Under the pieces are notes generated by a model that did not search any database, had not been told where the DNA came from, and saw only the letters and a program-made list of their open reading frames with translations. Of a DNA stretch of 64,000 bases, positions 43,137-52,053 are shown one piece after another. Both the position numbers and the translations under genes were made by a program. The stretch's first letter is position 1, and every line of letters starts with the position of its first letter. Source of the stretch: an uncultured Sphingomonadaceae bacterium. Its GTDB lineage: Bacteria; Pseudomonadota; Alphaproteobacteria; Sphingomonadales; Sphingomonadaceae. Where the stretch lies: the NCBI GenBank assembly GCA_947493955.1, contig CANLSQ010000002.1:730389-794388 (forward strand), written 5' to 3'.

Positions 43137-44105
43137 ATGTATCGTTTTTTGACATTCATGGCGGCTTGCCTGTTTTTGGGCTTGCCCGGACCGGCATTGG
43201 CCAGCGATGCGATTTTCCCCGCAGGTGGCACCGTAGGCCTTGCACCACCAGGCGCCATGACAAGAGCAGATAGCTTTGCCGGTTTTCAGGATAGCGCAGA
43301 AAGTGCATCGATACTGATCGTCGAATTTCCAGCGGAAGCTTATGCTGAACTGGCATCTATGTTCGGTTCCGAGAAACTCGCTGCGATGGTGACGATCGAC
43401 GCACCTGTAGAATCGTTGAAACTTGCGGGTGACATTGATGCGTTGCTGGCAGCAGGTTCGCAGACACAGCAGGGCATTGAATATCGTAAATGGGTGATGA
43501 TTGCAGGTGGTGCTGAAACCACGGCCATGGTGACCGTGCAGATACCATCGACCAGCAAGGCTTATCCTGACGCGCAAGTCTTGGAGGCTCTGCAATCCTT
43601 AAGTTTCCAGCCGCGCGGGTCGCTGGAAGACGAAATAGCGGGTCTGCCATTCACGCTGGTGGAGCGGGCTGGTTTTCGGGCCATACGCACTTTGGCCGGC
43701 AGCGGCTTGATTATGACCGATGGTCCCAAAGACGTCGTGGCTGACGCATCTCAGCCGCTGGTGATCGTTGCCTCCAGCCTGGGTTCCAACCCGGTGATTG
43801 GCACGCTGGATGAGGATCAGCGCATGCAATTGGCCCTTAACGCCATGCAAGGCCTGAATTTCAAGGATTTCCAAGCCGACGCCACTGATATTGAAGAGGA
43901 TGGCGATGTGGTTATCACGGGAACCGGTACGAACCCGGACGGCCAGAAAATGATGCTCCGCCAGATCATGCGTTTCGCAAACAGCGGCCATGTCCGCACA
44001 GTTTGTATTTTTACAGCTGAGCAAGATGTGTCGGGACGCTGTGACGAGGTCGGGCAGGCGGTAGTCTTAAAGGGTGATAGCGAAAGCGCAGCGCCGGAAG
44101 AATAG
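43137..44105 (+). CDS. Secreted protein of unknown function, possibly two similar domains
   Basis: A 322-residue protein with a signal peptide (MYRFLTFMAACLFLGLPGPALA). The mature part seems to hold two beta-rich domains of about 140 residues: AGGTVGLAPPGAM ... TTAMVTVQIPSTSKAYPDAQVLEALQSLSF and FTLVERAGFRAIRTL ... LRQIMRFANSGHVRTVCIFTA. Each ends with a strand and helix arrangement like the DcrB/PsbP fold; this similarity is by eye and weak. Two late cysteines (TVCIF, GRCDEV) may form a disulphide. A ribosome site (GAGGAGAG) precedes the ATG. Monocistronic. Confidence 0.75.
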   Translation: MYRFLTFMAACLFLGLPGPALASDAIFPAGGTVGLAPPGAMTRADSFAGFQDSAESASILIVEFPAEAYAELASMFGSEKLAAMVTIDAPVESLKLAGDIDALLAAGSQTQQGIEYRKWVMIAGGAETTAMVTVQIPSTSKAYPDAQVLEALQSLSFQPRGSLEDEIAGLPFTLVERAGFRAIRTLAGSGLIMTDGPKDVVADASQPLVIVASSLGSNPVIGTLDEDQRMQLALNAMQGLNFKDFQADATDIEEDGDVVITGTGTNPDGQKMMLRQIMRFANSGHVRTVCIFTAEQDVSGRCDEVGQAVVLKGDSESAAPEE

Positions 44106-44162
44106 CGGCGGCGTCGCTGACGCAGCCAGGCTGATAACATTTTAAGACCGGTGAGCAGGGCG

Positions 44163-45062
44163 TCAGGCGGCCTGGATGCTGTCGGGTAGTGCCGCCTCGA
44201 ACTCGCTTTCCGCAAGATCGATCAGATGCCGGTCATCCTCGTTCCATGGATGAAAGCCGGGCAGGAAAAATTTGATCCAAGGCACGATGATCTTTCGCGC
44301 CACGCCGGGTTTTGCGAGCAAAAAGCCGAAAAGCTTCATCTTGGTGCGAAAGCCTGTAAATCCGTCTTGTGCCAGCAGGTCGAGCGTGTCGGTATAGCGG
44401 TTGGTCCAGAAATTTCGGGTGATGACGAGCATCAGCAGCGATTTGACTTTCCACCGCTGCCAGCGGGACCAGTCACGGGTCGCATAGAGCCAGGTATCAT
44501 AGGCAACGCCCTTATGCTCAATCTCCTCGAGCGCATGCCAGCGCCACAGATCAGCCGTTTCCTTGTCGGCATTGTCGAAATGCTGCGGATTGGCGATAAA
44601 TTGCTGCGCCATGATCGCGGTAAAATGTTCGAGGATCATCGTCGCGCCAAGATTGGCAATGGCAGGACGGTCTTTGGTCATTTCGAGCGACTCGATGACG
44701 CGTTTTTCGATTTTGCTGGTATCATAACCGGCTTCTTCCACGCGGCGGTTAAGCGCAACATGCTCACGGGTATGGATGATTTCCTGTTTGACGAAGGCGC
44801 GAATTTCTTTTTGCAGTTTTTCCGGGGTGACATCGCGAAACGCCTTCACGCTTTCAATAAAAAACGCCTCACCACGTGGAAAAGTAAGGGAAAGCGCGTT
44901 ATAAAAAGCCGTCGCAACGGGATCGTCATTCAGCCACCAGCGACCCGGTTGATGCGCGGCATCGCGGCCAAAGCGGCGATCGCGCGGCGTGATCTGATGA
45001 TCTTTCGGCGTAGGCGTATCAATCGTTTCCGGCCCGGCTTGCAAGTTGCTATGCATATTCAT
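44163..45062 (-). CDS. Predicted metal-dependent hydrolase, PF10118 family (copy 1)
   Basis: A 299-residue helical protein of the ferritin-like PF10118 group. Likely di-metal ligands: FVKQEIIHTREHVALNRR, LEHFTAIMAQQF and HALEEIEHKGVAYDTWLYATRDWSR, giving Glu/His-rich helices as in di-iron carboxylate proteins. The enzymatic role is undetermined. It is divergent from a TetR gene with an inverted repeat between them. A second family member, at 52054-53016, shares long identical stretches (for example EHKGVAYDTWLYATRDWSR), so the two are paralogues. Confidence 0.85.
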   Translation of the reverse strand: MNMHSNLQAGPETIDTPTPKDHQITPRDRRFGRDAAHQPGRWWLNDDPVATAFYNALSLTFPRGEAFFIESVKAFRDVTPEKLQKEIRAFVKQEIIHTREHVALNRRVEEAGYDTSKIEKRVIESLEMTKDRPAIANLGATMILEHFTAIMAQQFIANPQHFDNADKETADLWRWHALEEIEHKGVAYDTWLYATRDWSRWQRWKVKSLLMLVITRNFWTNRYTDTLDLLAQDGFTGFRTKMKLFGFLLAKPGVARKIIVPWIKFFLPGFHPWNEDDRHLIDLAESEFEAALPDSIQAA

Positions 45063-45080
45063 AAGGGGTTCGCTTTTTCA

Positions 45081-45105
45081 CAAAATGACGCTAGTCTGTA
45101 TTTTG
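45081..45105. promoter_or_regulatory. Candidate TetR operator
   Basis: CAAAAT (45081-45086) and ATTTTG (45100-45105) form an inverted repeat with a 13-base spacer in the 65-base space between the PF10118 gene and the divergent TetR gene. The arms are AT-rich, so chance is possible. Confidence 0.4.
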
Positions 45106-45127
45106 GATATTAGGGTTACTTACATAG

Positions 45128-45724
45128 ATGTCAATAGCTAAACGACGCCTCTCGCCGGAAGAAAGCCGCAGCATGGCGCTGGCGGCTGCCCGCGATTTGT
45201 TAATCGAAGCAGGACCGCAAGCGGTCACGCTCAAAGCCGTCGCTTCACGGATCGGGCGAACACATGCCAATCTGCTGCACCATTTTGGCTCCGCATCGGG
45301 GCTGCAAAAATCGCTCGCGCAATATCTGACCGACCAGGTTTGCGGTTCTATTGCCGAGGCGGTGCTGAAATCGCGTACCGGGGAAGGTTCGGTACGCGAC
45401 ATTGTTGATCTGACCTTTGATGCTTTTGACAAGCAGGGGGCCGGCGCCTTGTCTTCATGGATGTTGCTGACCGGCAATGAAGATGCACTCGACCCGATTG
45501 TCGATGCGATTCATGCGCTGGTCGACGAAGTTGGTGAAGGCGGTCATGAAGATCGCGAGATGCATGAGGATACGCTGACGCTGGTGCTGATGGCTCTGGG
45601 TGACGCTCTGATCGGGGAGCGGCTGGCAGACTCGCTGGGCCTGACGCGCCATAGCGCGCGTGATCTGGCGGAACGGCATCTGGAAAGCGCGCTGGACCGC
45701 TGGAAATGCGAGCATGAGAATTAG
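45128..45724 (+). CDS. TetR/AcrR family regulator beside PF10118 gene
   Basis: A 198-residue TetR regulator: LLIEAGPQAVTLKAVASRIGRTHANLLHHFGSASGL is the helix-turn-helix, with LHHFGS in place of the common YYHF. Divergent from the PF10118 gene by 65 bases, so it very likely controls it. Because PF10118 proteins sit near lipid or phenol-degrading genes elsewhere, the ligand may be a fatty or aromatic compound (inference). Confidence 0.86.
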   Translation: MSIAKRRLSPEESRSMALAAARDLLIEAGPQAVTLKAVASRIGRTHANLLHHFGSASGLQKSLAQYLTDQVCGSIAEAVLKSRTGEGSVRDIVDLTFDAFDKQGAGALSSWMLLTGNEDALDPIVDAIHALVDEVGEGGHEDREMHEDTLTLVLMALGDALIGERLADSLGLTRHSARDLAERHLESALDRWKCEHEN

Positions 45725-45852
45725 GCCGCCAATATTTTGACGGCCATTTCCTCTGAAATGGATCAAATTACCGACTATTTTACGCAGCTTTACATATAAT
45801 ATTTCCACAGCGCTCATCGAAAACGCCCAGTTTGTAACAGGGGGGAAATGCT

Positions 45853-46980
45853 ATGGAATATCATCCCGAAATCCCGGGATCACAGCGGACATTGCACCCT
45901 GATGATCCGGCCGTGCATCTTGTGGGGGACAGCGCAGCGATTGAAGAGGTGCGCAGCCTGATCCGCTATGCGGCGGCGACCACGATACCTGTGATGATAA
46001 CCGGGCCTTCTGGTTGCGGCAAGGAGGTGGTTGCAAAATCATTGCATCGCTGCTCCGAGCGGGCGGGGGAGAAGTTTGTCGGGGTGAATTGTGGGGCAAT
46101 ACCCAGGGATTTGCTTGAATCCGAACTGTTCGGGCATGAGAAAGGCAGTTTTACCGGCGCGATAGCGCAGCGCATCGGACAGTTTGAAGATGCCAGCAAA
46201 GGGACGTTATTTCTCGATGAAATCGGCGATATGCCTTTTGATATGCAGGTCAAATTGCTTCGCGTGCTGGAGGAAAAACAGATCGAGCGGGTTGGCAGCA
46301 CAGGGGCCATCCCGATTGATACGCGGATCATTTCGGCCACCCACCAGAATCTGGATCAAGCCATTACCGAAAAGCGCTTCCGCGAGGATCTTTTCTACCG
46401 GCTTTCGGTCTTTCCCATCGATATCCCTGCGCTAAAGGAACGTCGGGATGATATCGCGCCGCTGATCCACCACTTCATTCAGCAGATTGGCGGCGAAGAC
46501 ATATATTTTACCGCCGAAGCGATGGACATATTGGAAAATTATGCCTGGCCCGGCAATGCCCGTGAACTGCGCAATATTATCGAACGGGCGGTCCTTTTAT
46601 TCCCCGGTATGATGATATCGGCAAGCCAGGTATCCACACTGTTTCGCCGCCGGGCGTCCAATGCGCCCACCTATCAGGCAGATTCCCTGCCATCCCGTTT
46701 TCCCGGTGCGCCGGAAGCGCGTCCGTTCATGGATGAGTCGAATGGCCGCGGGACGCTGGGCGGCGGCTTTGATCTCAAGAAACATCTCATGCAGGAGGAG
46801 CGCAAATATCTGCTTTCCGCGCTGAGAATGGCGGAGGGCGTGGTCGCGGAAGCGGCGCATCTGGTCAGTCTGCGCCGAACAACCTTTGTCGAGAAAATGC
46901 GGCGGCACAAGATTGAACGCAGGATGGCGCTGGGCGACCCGCGTTCGGGACTTGTCGCTGGATCAATCCGTGGCGAATAG
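45853..46980 (+). CDS. FleQ/FlrA-like sigma-54 activator without receiver domain
   Basis: A 375-residue enhancer-binding protein. Walker A GPSGCGKE (51-58), sigma-54 contact loop GSFTGA (98-103, a GAFTGA variant), Walker B LFLDEIGD (119-126), arginine fingers in FREDLFYRL, and a Fis-type helix-turn-helix ([28 protein letters not shown], about 335-362). The C-terminal segment is strikingly like FleQ and FlrA, the flagellar master activators, but the N-terminal FleQ/REC domain is absent: only about 24 residues precede the AAA+ module. No flagellar genes occur in this window. SD AGGGGG precedes ATG. The 3' end overlaps the convergent VOC gene by 18 bases. Confidence 0.9.
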   Translation: MEYHPEIPGSQRTLHPDDPAVHLVGDSAAIEEVRSLIRYAAATTIPVMITGPSGCGKEVVAKSLHRCSERAGEKFVGVNCGAIPRDLLESELFGHEKGSFTGAIAQRIGQFEDASKGTLFLDEIGDMPFDMQVKLLRVLEEKQIERVGSTGAIPIDTRIISATHQNLDQAITEKRFREDLFYRLSVFPIDIPALKERRDDIAPLIHHFIQQIGGEDIYFTAEAMDILENYAWPGNARELRNIIERAVLLFPGMMISASQVSTLFRRRASNAPTYQADSLPSRFPGAPEARPFMDESNGRGTLGGGFDLKKHLMQEERKYLLSALRMAEGVVAEAAHLVSLRRTTFVEKMRRHKIERRMALGDPRSGLVAGSIRGE

Positions 46981-47391
46981 CTGATCATCATCGGCAAAGG
47001 CCTTGAATTCAAGGGCATTGCCGCTGGGGTCGCGGAAAAACATCGTTGCCTGTTCCCCGGTCTCACCACGGAAGCGGACGGTCGGTGGGATCACGAATTC
47101 TGTTTCGTGCTGTTTCAATCGCTCTGCCAGTGCTTCCCATTGGGGCATCGTCAGAACCACACCAAAATGCGGCACAGGTACATTTTCGCGGTCTACTGGC
47201 TTGGTAACTGCACTTGGCTTGGCGTCGGTATCAAGATGGGTGACTATCTGATGACCGTAGAGGTTGAAATCAATCCAGTGATCGTTGCTTCTACCTTCTT
47301 CGCAGCTCAGCAAATCGCCATAGAAATGACGGGCGGCTGCCAGATCATTGACTGGGAAGGCGAGGTGAAAGGGGCGGTGTTCAATGTTCAA
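46963..47391 (-). CDS. VOC (glyoxalase/dioxygenase) family protein
   Basis: A 142-residue vicinal-oxygen-chelate protein: [55 protein letters not shown] and [18 protein letters not shown] give the paired beta-alpha-beta-beta-beta units and metal ligands (H, H, E). TTG 47391 is proposed as start because AGGAG lies seven bases upstream and the product then begins [12 protein letters not shown]; a longer frame from 47439 would overlap the preceding gene further. It overlaps the preceding gene's end by 11 bases, suggesting coupling. Substrate unknown. Confidence 0.85.
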   Translation of the reverse strand: MNIEHRPFHLAFPVNDLAAARHFYGDLLSCEEGRSNDHWIDFNLYGHQIVTHLDTDAKPSAVTKPVDRENVPVPHFGVVLTMPQWEALAERLKQHETEFVIPPTVRFRGETGEQATMFFRDPSGNALEFKAFADDDQLFATD

Positions 47392-48064
47392 AATTCTGCT
47401 CCTTTTTCTTGGGCGCGGCGAGCGCGAAGCAATGATCAATATCCAGCTCGGTCTGGTTTTTCTGCAGAACGCTCATTTCCTCGCGAGTCTGTGTGAGAAT
47501 CACATCGCTCTCATTACCACTTTTGCCCTCCCCCCGCATCGTTTCACGCGCCCGGTTGTCGAGAACAAAGGCCAAAGTCTTCAAATCTTGCGCCATTTTG
47601 GACAGTTTTTCCCGCCGATAGACCTCTTCATAGGCAAGCTGCATCATCGCTGCGCATTGATTCAGGGTTGGCTTGGGTTTGGCGGGAATCTCTGTATCGA
47701 GCAGCGGCAGACATTTTCCCATTTCTTCGGCAACCACTTCCTGCGGCTCGCCGACATTTTTGACCTTCGCCTGCTGATCCGCAACCGCCGCCAAAATGGC
47801 GTCGCGCACCTGCTCCCGGGATTGACCGGTTTCGACCATGACTCTTTCACCGATCTGCCCGGCATAGACCCGGCCCCGTTCGGTGAGCAGAGGATAGGAA
47901 AGCGCGCTTTCAATTCCGCGTTCCTGTTCCGATGCGACAATGGCAAAGGCGGCAACGCAAGACAAATCACGCTTGTGGATCTCGGTCAGCGCAGTAGCTT
48001 TGGCCCCGTTATCGGCAGGCACGGGCTGGGCCAGCGCCAGTAATATCAGCATTATTTTTTCCAT
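47381..48064 (-). CDS. Secreted hypothetical protein, 227 residues
   Basis: From ATG 48064 (GGAGCG upstream) the protein starts with a short signal-like segment ([17 protein letters not shown]), then a helical, charged mature part ([73 protein letters not shown]) with four cysteines at irregular spacing. I do not recognise a family. A longer frame to 48100 is less likely. Its 3' end overlaps the VOC start. Confidence 0.7.
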   Translation of the reverse strand: MEKIMLILLALAQPVPADNGAKATALTEIHKRDLSCVAAFAIVASEQERGIESALSYPLLTERGRVYAGQIGERVMVETGQSREQVRDAILAAVADQQAKVKNVGEPQEVVAEEMGKCLPLLDTEIPAKPKPTLNQCAAMMQLAYEEVYRREKLSKMAQDLKTLAFVLDNRARETMRGEGKSGNESDVILTQTREEMSVLQKNQTELDIDHCFALAAPKKKEQNFEH

Positions 48065-48204
48065 GACGCTCCTATAGCGGTGCTTGCGCATTTGCAGCAA
48101 ACGGCAATTGCGGGAAAATCTTTTCCTGCAGCTTTGCCGAAACGATTTTCACAAGCGATTCTGTATAGAAGTGCATAGCCCCGTTCATATAAATTCCTTT
48201 CAAA

Positions 48205-49860
48205 ATGAACGTATGGCCAGATCAGCAATTAATGTTTGAACCTGACCGTCTAAAACGGCACAAGCCGCCGGTGCATATTGTCGTCGATCTCCTCCGCAAA
48301 TATCCGTTCTGGCTGTCACTGATCGCAGGCGCTTTATCGGCAACCGGGTTTGCGCCGCTGGGTTTCTGGCCGGTCAGCCTGCTCGCGCTGGCCCTCTGGA
48401 TCGCGATTATTGATCGAGCAGAAAGCCGAAAAGCCGCGTTCTGGGCCGGCTGGCTATTCGGCCTGGGACATTTTGTTGTCGGACTGAACTGGATCGCCAA
48501 AGCCTTCACCTTTCAGGCGGCAATGCCCGAATGGCTGGGCTATATAGCGGTGGTTCTGCTCTCGCTTTATCTGGCCGTCTACCCCGCCCTGACGGCGCTG
48601 GGTGCATGGTTGCTGGGCAGGGGACGGCCGGTCGTTTTTGTTCTCGCCCTGGCTGGCTTGTGGATCATAACCGAATGGCTTCGCAGCTGGGTTTTCAGCG
48701 GCTTTATCTGGAATCCGCTCGGCGTGATAGCGGTCGACGCCAGGCACGCTTTGAGTGCGCGCTCCATTGGAACTTACGGCCTGTCCGGTGTGATCATTGG
48801 CATTGCCGGTCTTGTCGGTTCGGCGGTTGGCGGAATGATCGCCCTGAAATGGAGGATCATTGTTCGCAGGATCTTTGATCTCGCTATAGTCGCATTGGGG
48901 GCCGGAATATTGGCACTGATCGGCAGTGGCGACGATCTGCCCGGTTCAACCGAACAGCCCAACATCACGGTCGTCCAACCCAATATCGGACAGCAGGACA
49001 AATGGCAGGCCGGTTACGAAGAACAGAACCTGGCCAAGCTTGCCGGGCTGACCAGACGCAAGGATGACGAGCCGCGCATATTGTTTTGGCCGGAAGCGGC
49101 GATCCCCGATTATCTCGAGGCGGGTTATCCGCAGCGCTATTATTACGGGCGTGAGCCGCAGATCGTTCGGGCTCAACTCGCCAGTCTGATGAAACCAGGC
49201 GACGTATTGGTACTCGGCGCGCTCAAGCTGGAATTTGATGATGCTGGCGCGCCGGATGAAAGGCGGGCCATTGGTGCGCGCAATAGCGTATTTGCCATGG
49301 ATGCGGACCGCGAATTGCTGGGCCGTTATGACAAGAGTCATCTTGTGCCCTATGGCGAATATCTACCTATGCGGCCGCTTCTTTCGGCTATCGGATTGTC
49401 GCGTCTGGCGCCCGGTGATTTTGATTTCTGGCCGGGTCCGGGGCCACGCTCGCTTGACCTGGGGGCATTCGGCAAAGCCGGCCTTCAGGTTTGCTACGAG
49501 ATCATCTTTTCCGGTCAGGTCGTGCATCGGGAGGATCGCCCTGACTTCATCTTCAACCCCTCCAACGACGCCTGGTTTGGCGCGTGGGGGCCACCGCAAC
49601 ATCTCGCCCAGGCGCGGCTGCGTGCGATCGAAGAGGGGCTTCCGGTCATCCGCTCTACGCCGACCGGTATATCGGCGGTTATTACAAGCAAGGGCAAAGT
49701 TGTTGAGAGCATTCCCATGGGACAGGCTGGCCGGATTGATACCAAATTACCCCCGCCGGAAAGCCCCACAGTTTTCGCGCAATATGGCAATATTCTGTCG
49801 CTGGGTTTCGCGCTGATTTTACTCATCTGTGCCATTGCCATACGGCTTCGTGCGCGCTAA
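48205..49860 (+). CDS. lnt: Apolipoprotein N-acyltransferase
   Basis: A 551-residue inner-membrane enzyme that N-acylates the N-terminal Cys of lipoproteins, the last step of lipoprotein maturation. About six membrane helices occupy the first 220 residues, followed by a periplasmic nitrilase domain with the catalytic triad E (FWPEAAIPDYL, about 297), K (LGALKLEFD, about 340) and C (GLQVCYEIIFSG, about 429), and one C-terminal helix. Two possible starts, 48205 and 48232, lack strong ribosome sites. It is followed by metK and trmB, an order common in alphaproteobacteria. Lipoproteins with clear lipoboxes occur later in this window. Confidence 0.95.
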   Translation: MNVWPDQQLMFEPDRLKRHKPPVHIVVDLLRKYPFWLSLIAGALSATGFAPLGFWPVSLLALALWIAIIDRAESRKAAFWAGWLFGLGHFVVGLNWIAKAFTFQAAMPEWLGYIAVVLLSLYLAVYPALTALGAWLLGRGRPVVFVLALAGLWIITEWLRSWVFSGFIWNPLGVIAVDARHALSARSIGTYGLSGVIIGIAGLVGSAVGGMIALKWRIIVRRIFDLAIVALGAGILALIGSGDDLPGSTEQPNITVVQPNIGQQDKWQAGYEEQNLAKLAGLTRRKDDEPRILFWPEAAIPDYLEAGYPQRYYYGREPQIVRAQLASLMKPGDVLVLGALKLEFDDAGAPDERRAIGARNSVFAMDADRELLGRYDKSHLVPYGEYLPMRPLLSAIGLSRLAPGDFDFWPGPGPRSLDLGAFGKAGLQVCYEIIFSGQVVHREDRPDFIFNPSNDAWFGAWGPPQHLAQARLRAIEEGLPVIRSTPTGISAVITSKGKVVESIPMGQAGRIDTKLPPPESPTVFAQYGNILSLGFALILLICAIAIRLRAR

Positions 49861-49867
49861 GGAGCGC

Positions 49868-49887
49868 ATATAAACCTTTCTTTATAT
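49868..49887 (+). other. AT-rich hairpin before metK
   Basis: ATATAAA (49868-49874) pairs with TTTATAT (49881-49887) over CCTTTC. It begins eight bases after the lnt stop and ends 41 bases before the metK start. There is no T-tract, so it may be an attenuator, a processing site or a chance structure. No SAM riboswitch consensus fits this 68-base space. Confidence 0.4.
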
Positions 49888-49928
49888 CCGTACCCGCGCC
49901 CCCAGGCGGCTAAATAGTAGGAAAAACC

Positions 49929-51140
49929 ATGCGTTCTGAATTTATCTTCACCTCCGAATCTGTATCCGAAGGCCATCCCGACAAGGTATCGGACCAGATT
50001 TCCGATGCGATCGTCGATCTGTTTCTTTCCAAAGACCCCGAAGCGCGGGTCGCTTGCGAAACCTTGACGACAACCGATCGGGTCATTCTGGCCGGTGAAG
50101 TGCGCGGTAATGGGATGATCGATACCGATGGCAATTGGGCGCCCGGCGCTCAGGAAGAAATCCAGACGGTTGTTCGCGAGACGGTCAAGAAAATTGGCTA
50201 TGAGCAAGAAGGCTTTCACTGGCAGAACCTGACCTTTGAAAACCATCTTCACCCGCAATCCGCCCATATCGCACAGGGTGTGGATGAGAGCGGCAACAAG
50301 GATGAAGGCGCGGGCGACCAAGGCATCATGTTTGGCTATGCCAGCGATGAAACGCCTGACCTGATGCCGGCAACCCTGCAATATTCGCATCAGATACTGA
50401 AACAGATGGCGGAGGATCGCCATAGCGGCAAAGCGCCTTTTCTCGAGCCGGACAGTAAGAGCCAGGTGACCCTGCGCTATGTCAATGAAGTGCCGGTGGA
50501 AGCGACCGCCCTGGTTGTCTCGACGCAACATGCGCCCGGCTATTACAAGGACAGCGACAACCCGGCGCTGTACGAAGAGCTGCGCGAATATGTCATGGGT
50601 GTGTTCCATTCGGTCCTGCCGGACGGTTTCATCACCGACAATACGGTCATTCACGTGAACCCCACCGGGCGTTTTGAAATTGGCGGCCCGGATGGTGACG
50701 CAGGTCTGACTGGGCGCAAGATCATTGTTGATACCTATGGCGGTGCGAGCCCGCATGGCGGCGGCGCTTTCTCGGGCAAAGACCCCACGAAAGTGGACCG
50801 CTCGGCCGCCTATATCACCCGTTACCTGGCGAAGAATATTGTCGCCGCCGGCCTGGCCAAGCGCTGCGCGATCCAGCTTTCCTACGCCATTGGCGTGGCG
50901 GAACCATTGTCTATTAACGTAGACCTGCATGGCACCGGCACGGTCAGCGAAGAAAAGCTGGAAGAAATCCTGCCGAAACTGGTGCGCTTGACGCCAAAAG
51001 GCATTCGCACCCATCTCGGCCTCAACAAACCGATATACAGCCCGACCGCTGCCTATGGACATTTCGGGCGCAAGGCCGACGGCGATCTTTTCACTTGGGA
51101 AAAAACCGATTTAGTGGATGCGCTGAAAGCGGCTGTTTAA
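49929..51140 (+). CDS. metK: S-adenosylmethionine synthetase
   Basis: A 403-residue enzyme making SAM from methionine and ATP. Signatures: [21 protein letters not shown] at the N-terminus, [12 protein letters not shown] (methionine/ATP loop), [19 protein letters not shown] (P-loop-like motif). The length is slightly above the E. coli enzyme. ATG 49929 is preceded by AGGAAAAA. It follows lnt and is followed 28 bases later by the SAM-using TrmB. Confidence 0.97.
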   Translation: MRSEFIFTSESVSEGHPDKVSDQISDAIVDLFLSKDPEARVACETLTTTDRVILAGEVRGNGMIDTDGNWAPGAQEEIQTVVRETVKKIGYEQEGFHWQNLTFENHLHPQSAHIAQGVDESGNKDEGAGDQGIMFGYASDETPDLMPATLQYSHQILKQMAEDRHSGKAPFLEPDSKSQVTLRYVNEVPVEATALVVSTQHAPGYYKDSDNPALYEELREYVMGVFHSVLPDGFITDNTVIHVNPTGRFEIGGPDGDAGLTGRKIIVDTYGGASPHGGGAFSGKDPTKVDRSAAYITRYLAKNIVAAGLAKRCAIQLSYAIGVAEPLSINVDLHGTGTVSEEKLEEILPKLVRLTPKGIRTHLGLNKPIYSPTAAYGHFGRKADGDLFTWEKTDLVDALKAAV

Positions 51141-51168
51141 ATCTCGTAATGGGTGCTAACCGCGCCTC

Positions 51169-51864
51169 ATGACTAGCAAGCAGAATCAAGACCCCACCAC
51201 TATCCGCCAGCTTTATGGCCGCAGGCAGGGCCATGCCCTGCGCGAGGGTCAGGTGGAACTCGTCGAAAAGCTGCTACCGCAAATAAGTGTGCCGACAGAG
51301 GGCCCGGTGTCCTCTGCGACACTATTTGGCGATGACCGGCCGCTGCACTTTGAGATTGGTTTTGGTGCGGGTGAGCATATGGCCGCGCGCGCGGACATGC
51401 TGCCGGATCACGGCTTCATCGGCTGCGAACCTTATCTGAACGGAGTGGTTGGCGCATTACAGCATATCCGCGAGGGGGTTTTGCCCAATATCCGGCTGCA
51501 TATGGGTAACGCGCTCGACGTACTGGAACGCATACCGGATGGCGCTTTGAGCTTTGTCTATCTGTTGCACCCAGACCCCTGGCCCAAGGCGCGTCACGCC
51601 AAACGGCGGTTTATGAACCACGGCCCGGTCGACATGATTGCGGCCAAGCTGAAGCCCGGCGGAGAGTTTCGTTTCGGCACCGATCATCCGGTCTATCTCG
51701 AATGGGCGATGATGATCATGAACCAGCGCAGCGAGTTTAACTGGCTTAGCGAAGGGTCAAAAAGCTGGCTGATCCGTCCGGGTGGATGGCCCGAAACGCG
51801 TTATGAGGCCAAGGCGCGGCGGCAAGGGCATGAGGTCTGGTATTTCCGCTATCAACGGAAATGA
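51169..51864 (+). CDS. trmB: tRNA (guanine-N7-)-methyltransferase
   Basis: A 231-residue SAM-dependent methyltransferase making m7G46 in tRNA. Motif I is HFEIGFGAGEH, then IGCEPYLNGV, SFVYLLHPDPWPKARHAKRRF (the highly conserved PDPWPKxRHxKRR box) and FGTDHPVY. Length and order match TrmB. It follows metK, which supplies its cofactor. Confidence 0.95.
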   Translation: MTSKQNQDPTTIRQLYGRRQGHALREGQVELVEKLLPQISVPTEGPVSSATLFGDDRPLHFEIGFGAGEHMAARADMLPDHGFIGCEPYLNGVVGALQHIREGVLPNIRLHMGNALDVLERIPDGALSFVYLLHPDPWPKARHAKRRFMNHGPVDMIAAKLKPGGEFRFGTDHPVYLEWAMMIMNQRSEFNWLSEGSKSWLIRPGGWPETRYEAKARRQGHEVWYFRYQRK

Positions 51865-52053
51865 GATTGTAGAGCAGTTTCACGTTAACAGCGTTTTACT
51901 GCAATCTATATTTGAATCACCTTGTAAACAGCGAGTTAACCGCGATTTTGTTGGTCGCTGTAGGTATTTTGTTAACCCTCCCAATCTATAAATTGCTTAA
52001 CCAAAAAGACTGGTCGCACAGCTATTGGATTTTGTAGGAGGCCACACATAGAA
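51865..52053. other. Intergenic region rich in TTAA motifs
   Basis: This 189-base stretch has no gene. It contains TAAA-N7-TTAAC at 51925-51940, one base off the CtrA consensus, and three more GTTAAC or TTAACC sequences; a GGAGG near 52037 lies before the downstream gene. Confidence 0.4.

Noticed and set aside
49861..49928. Possible SAM-responsive riboswitch before metK
   Set aside because: The 68-base space has an AT-rich hairpin but none of the SAM-II or SAM/SAH consensus cores I know.
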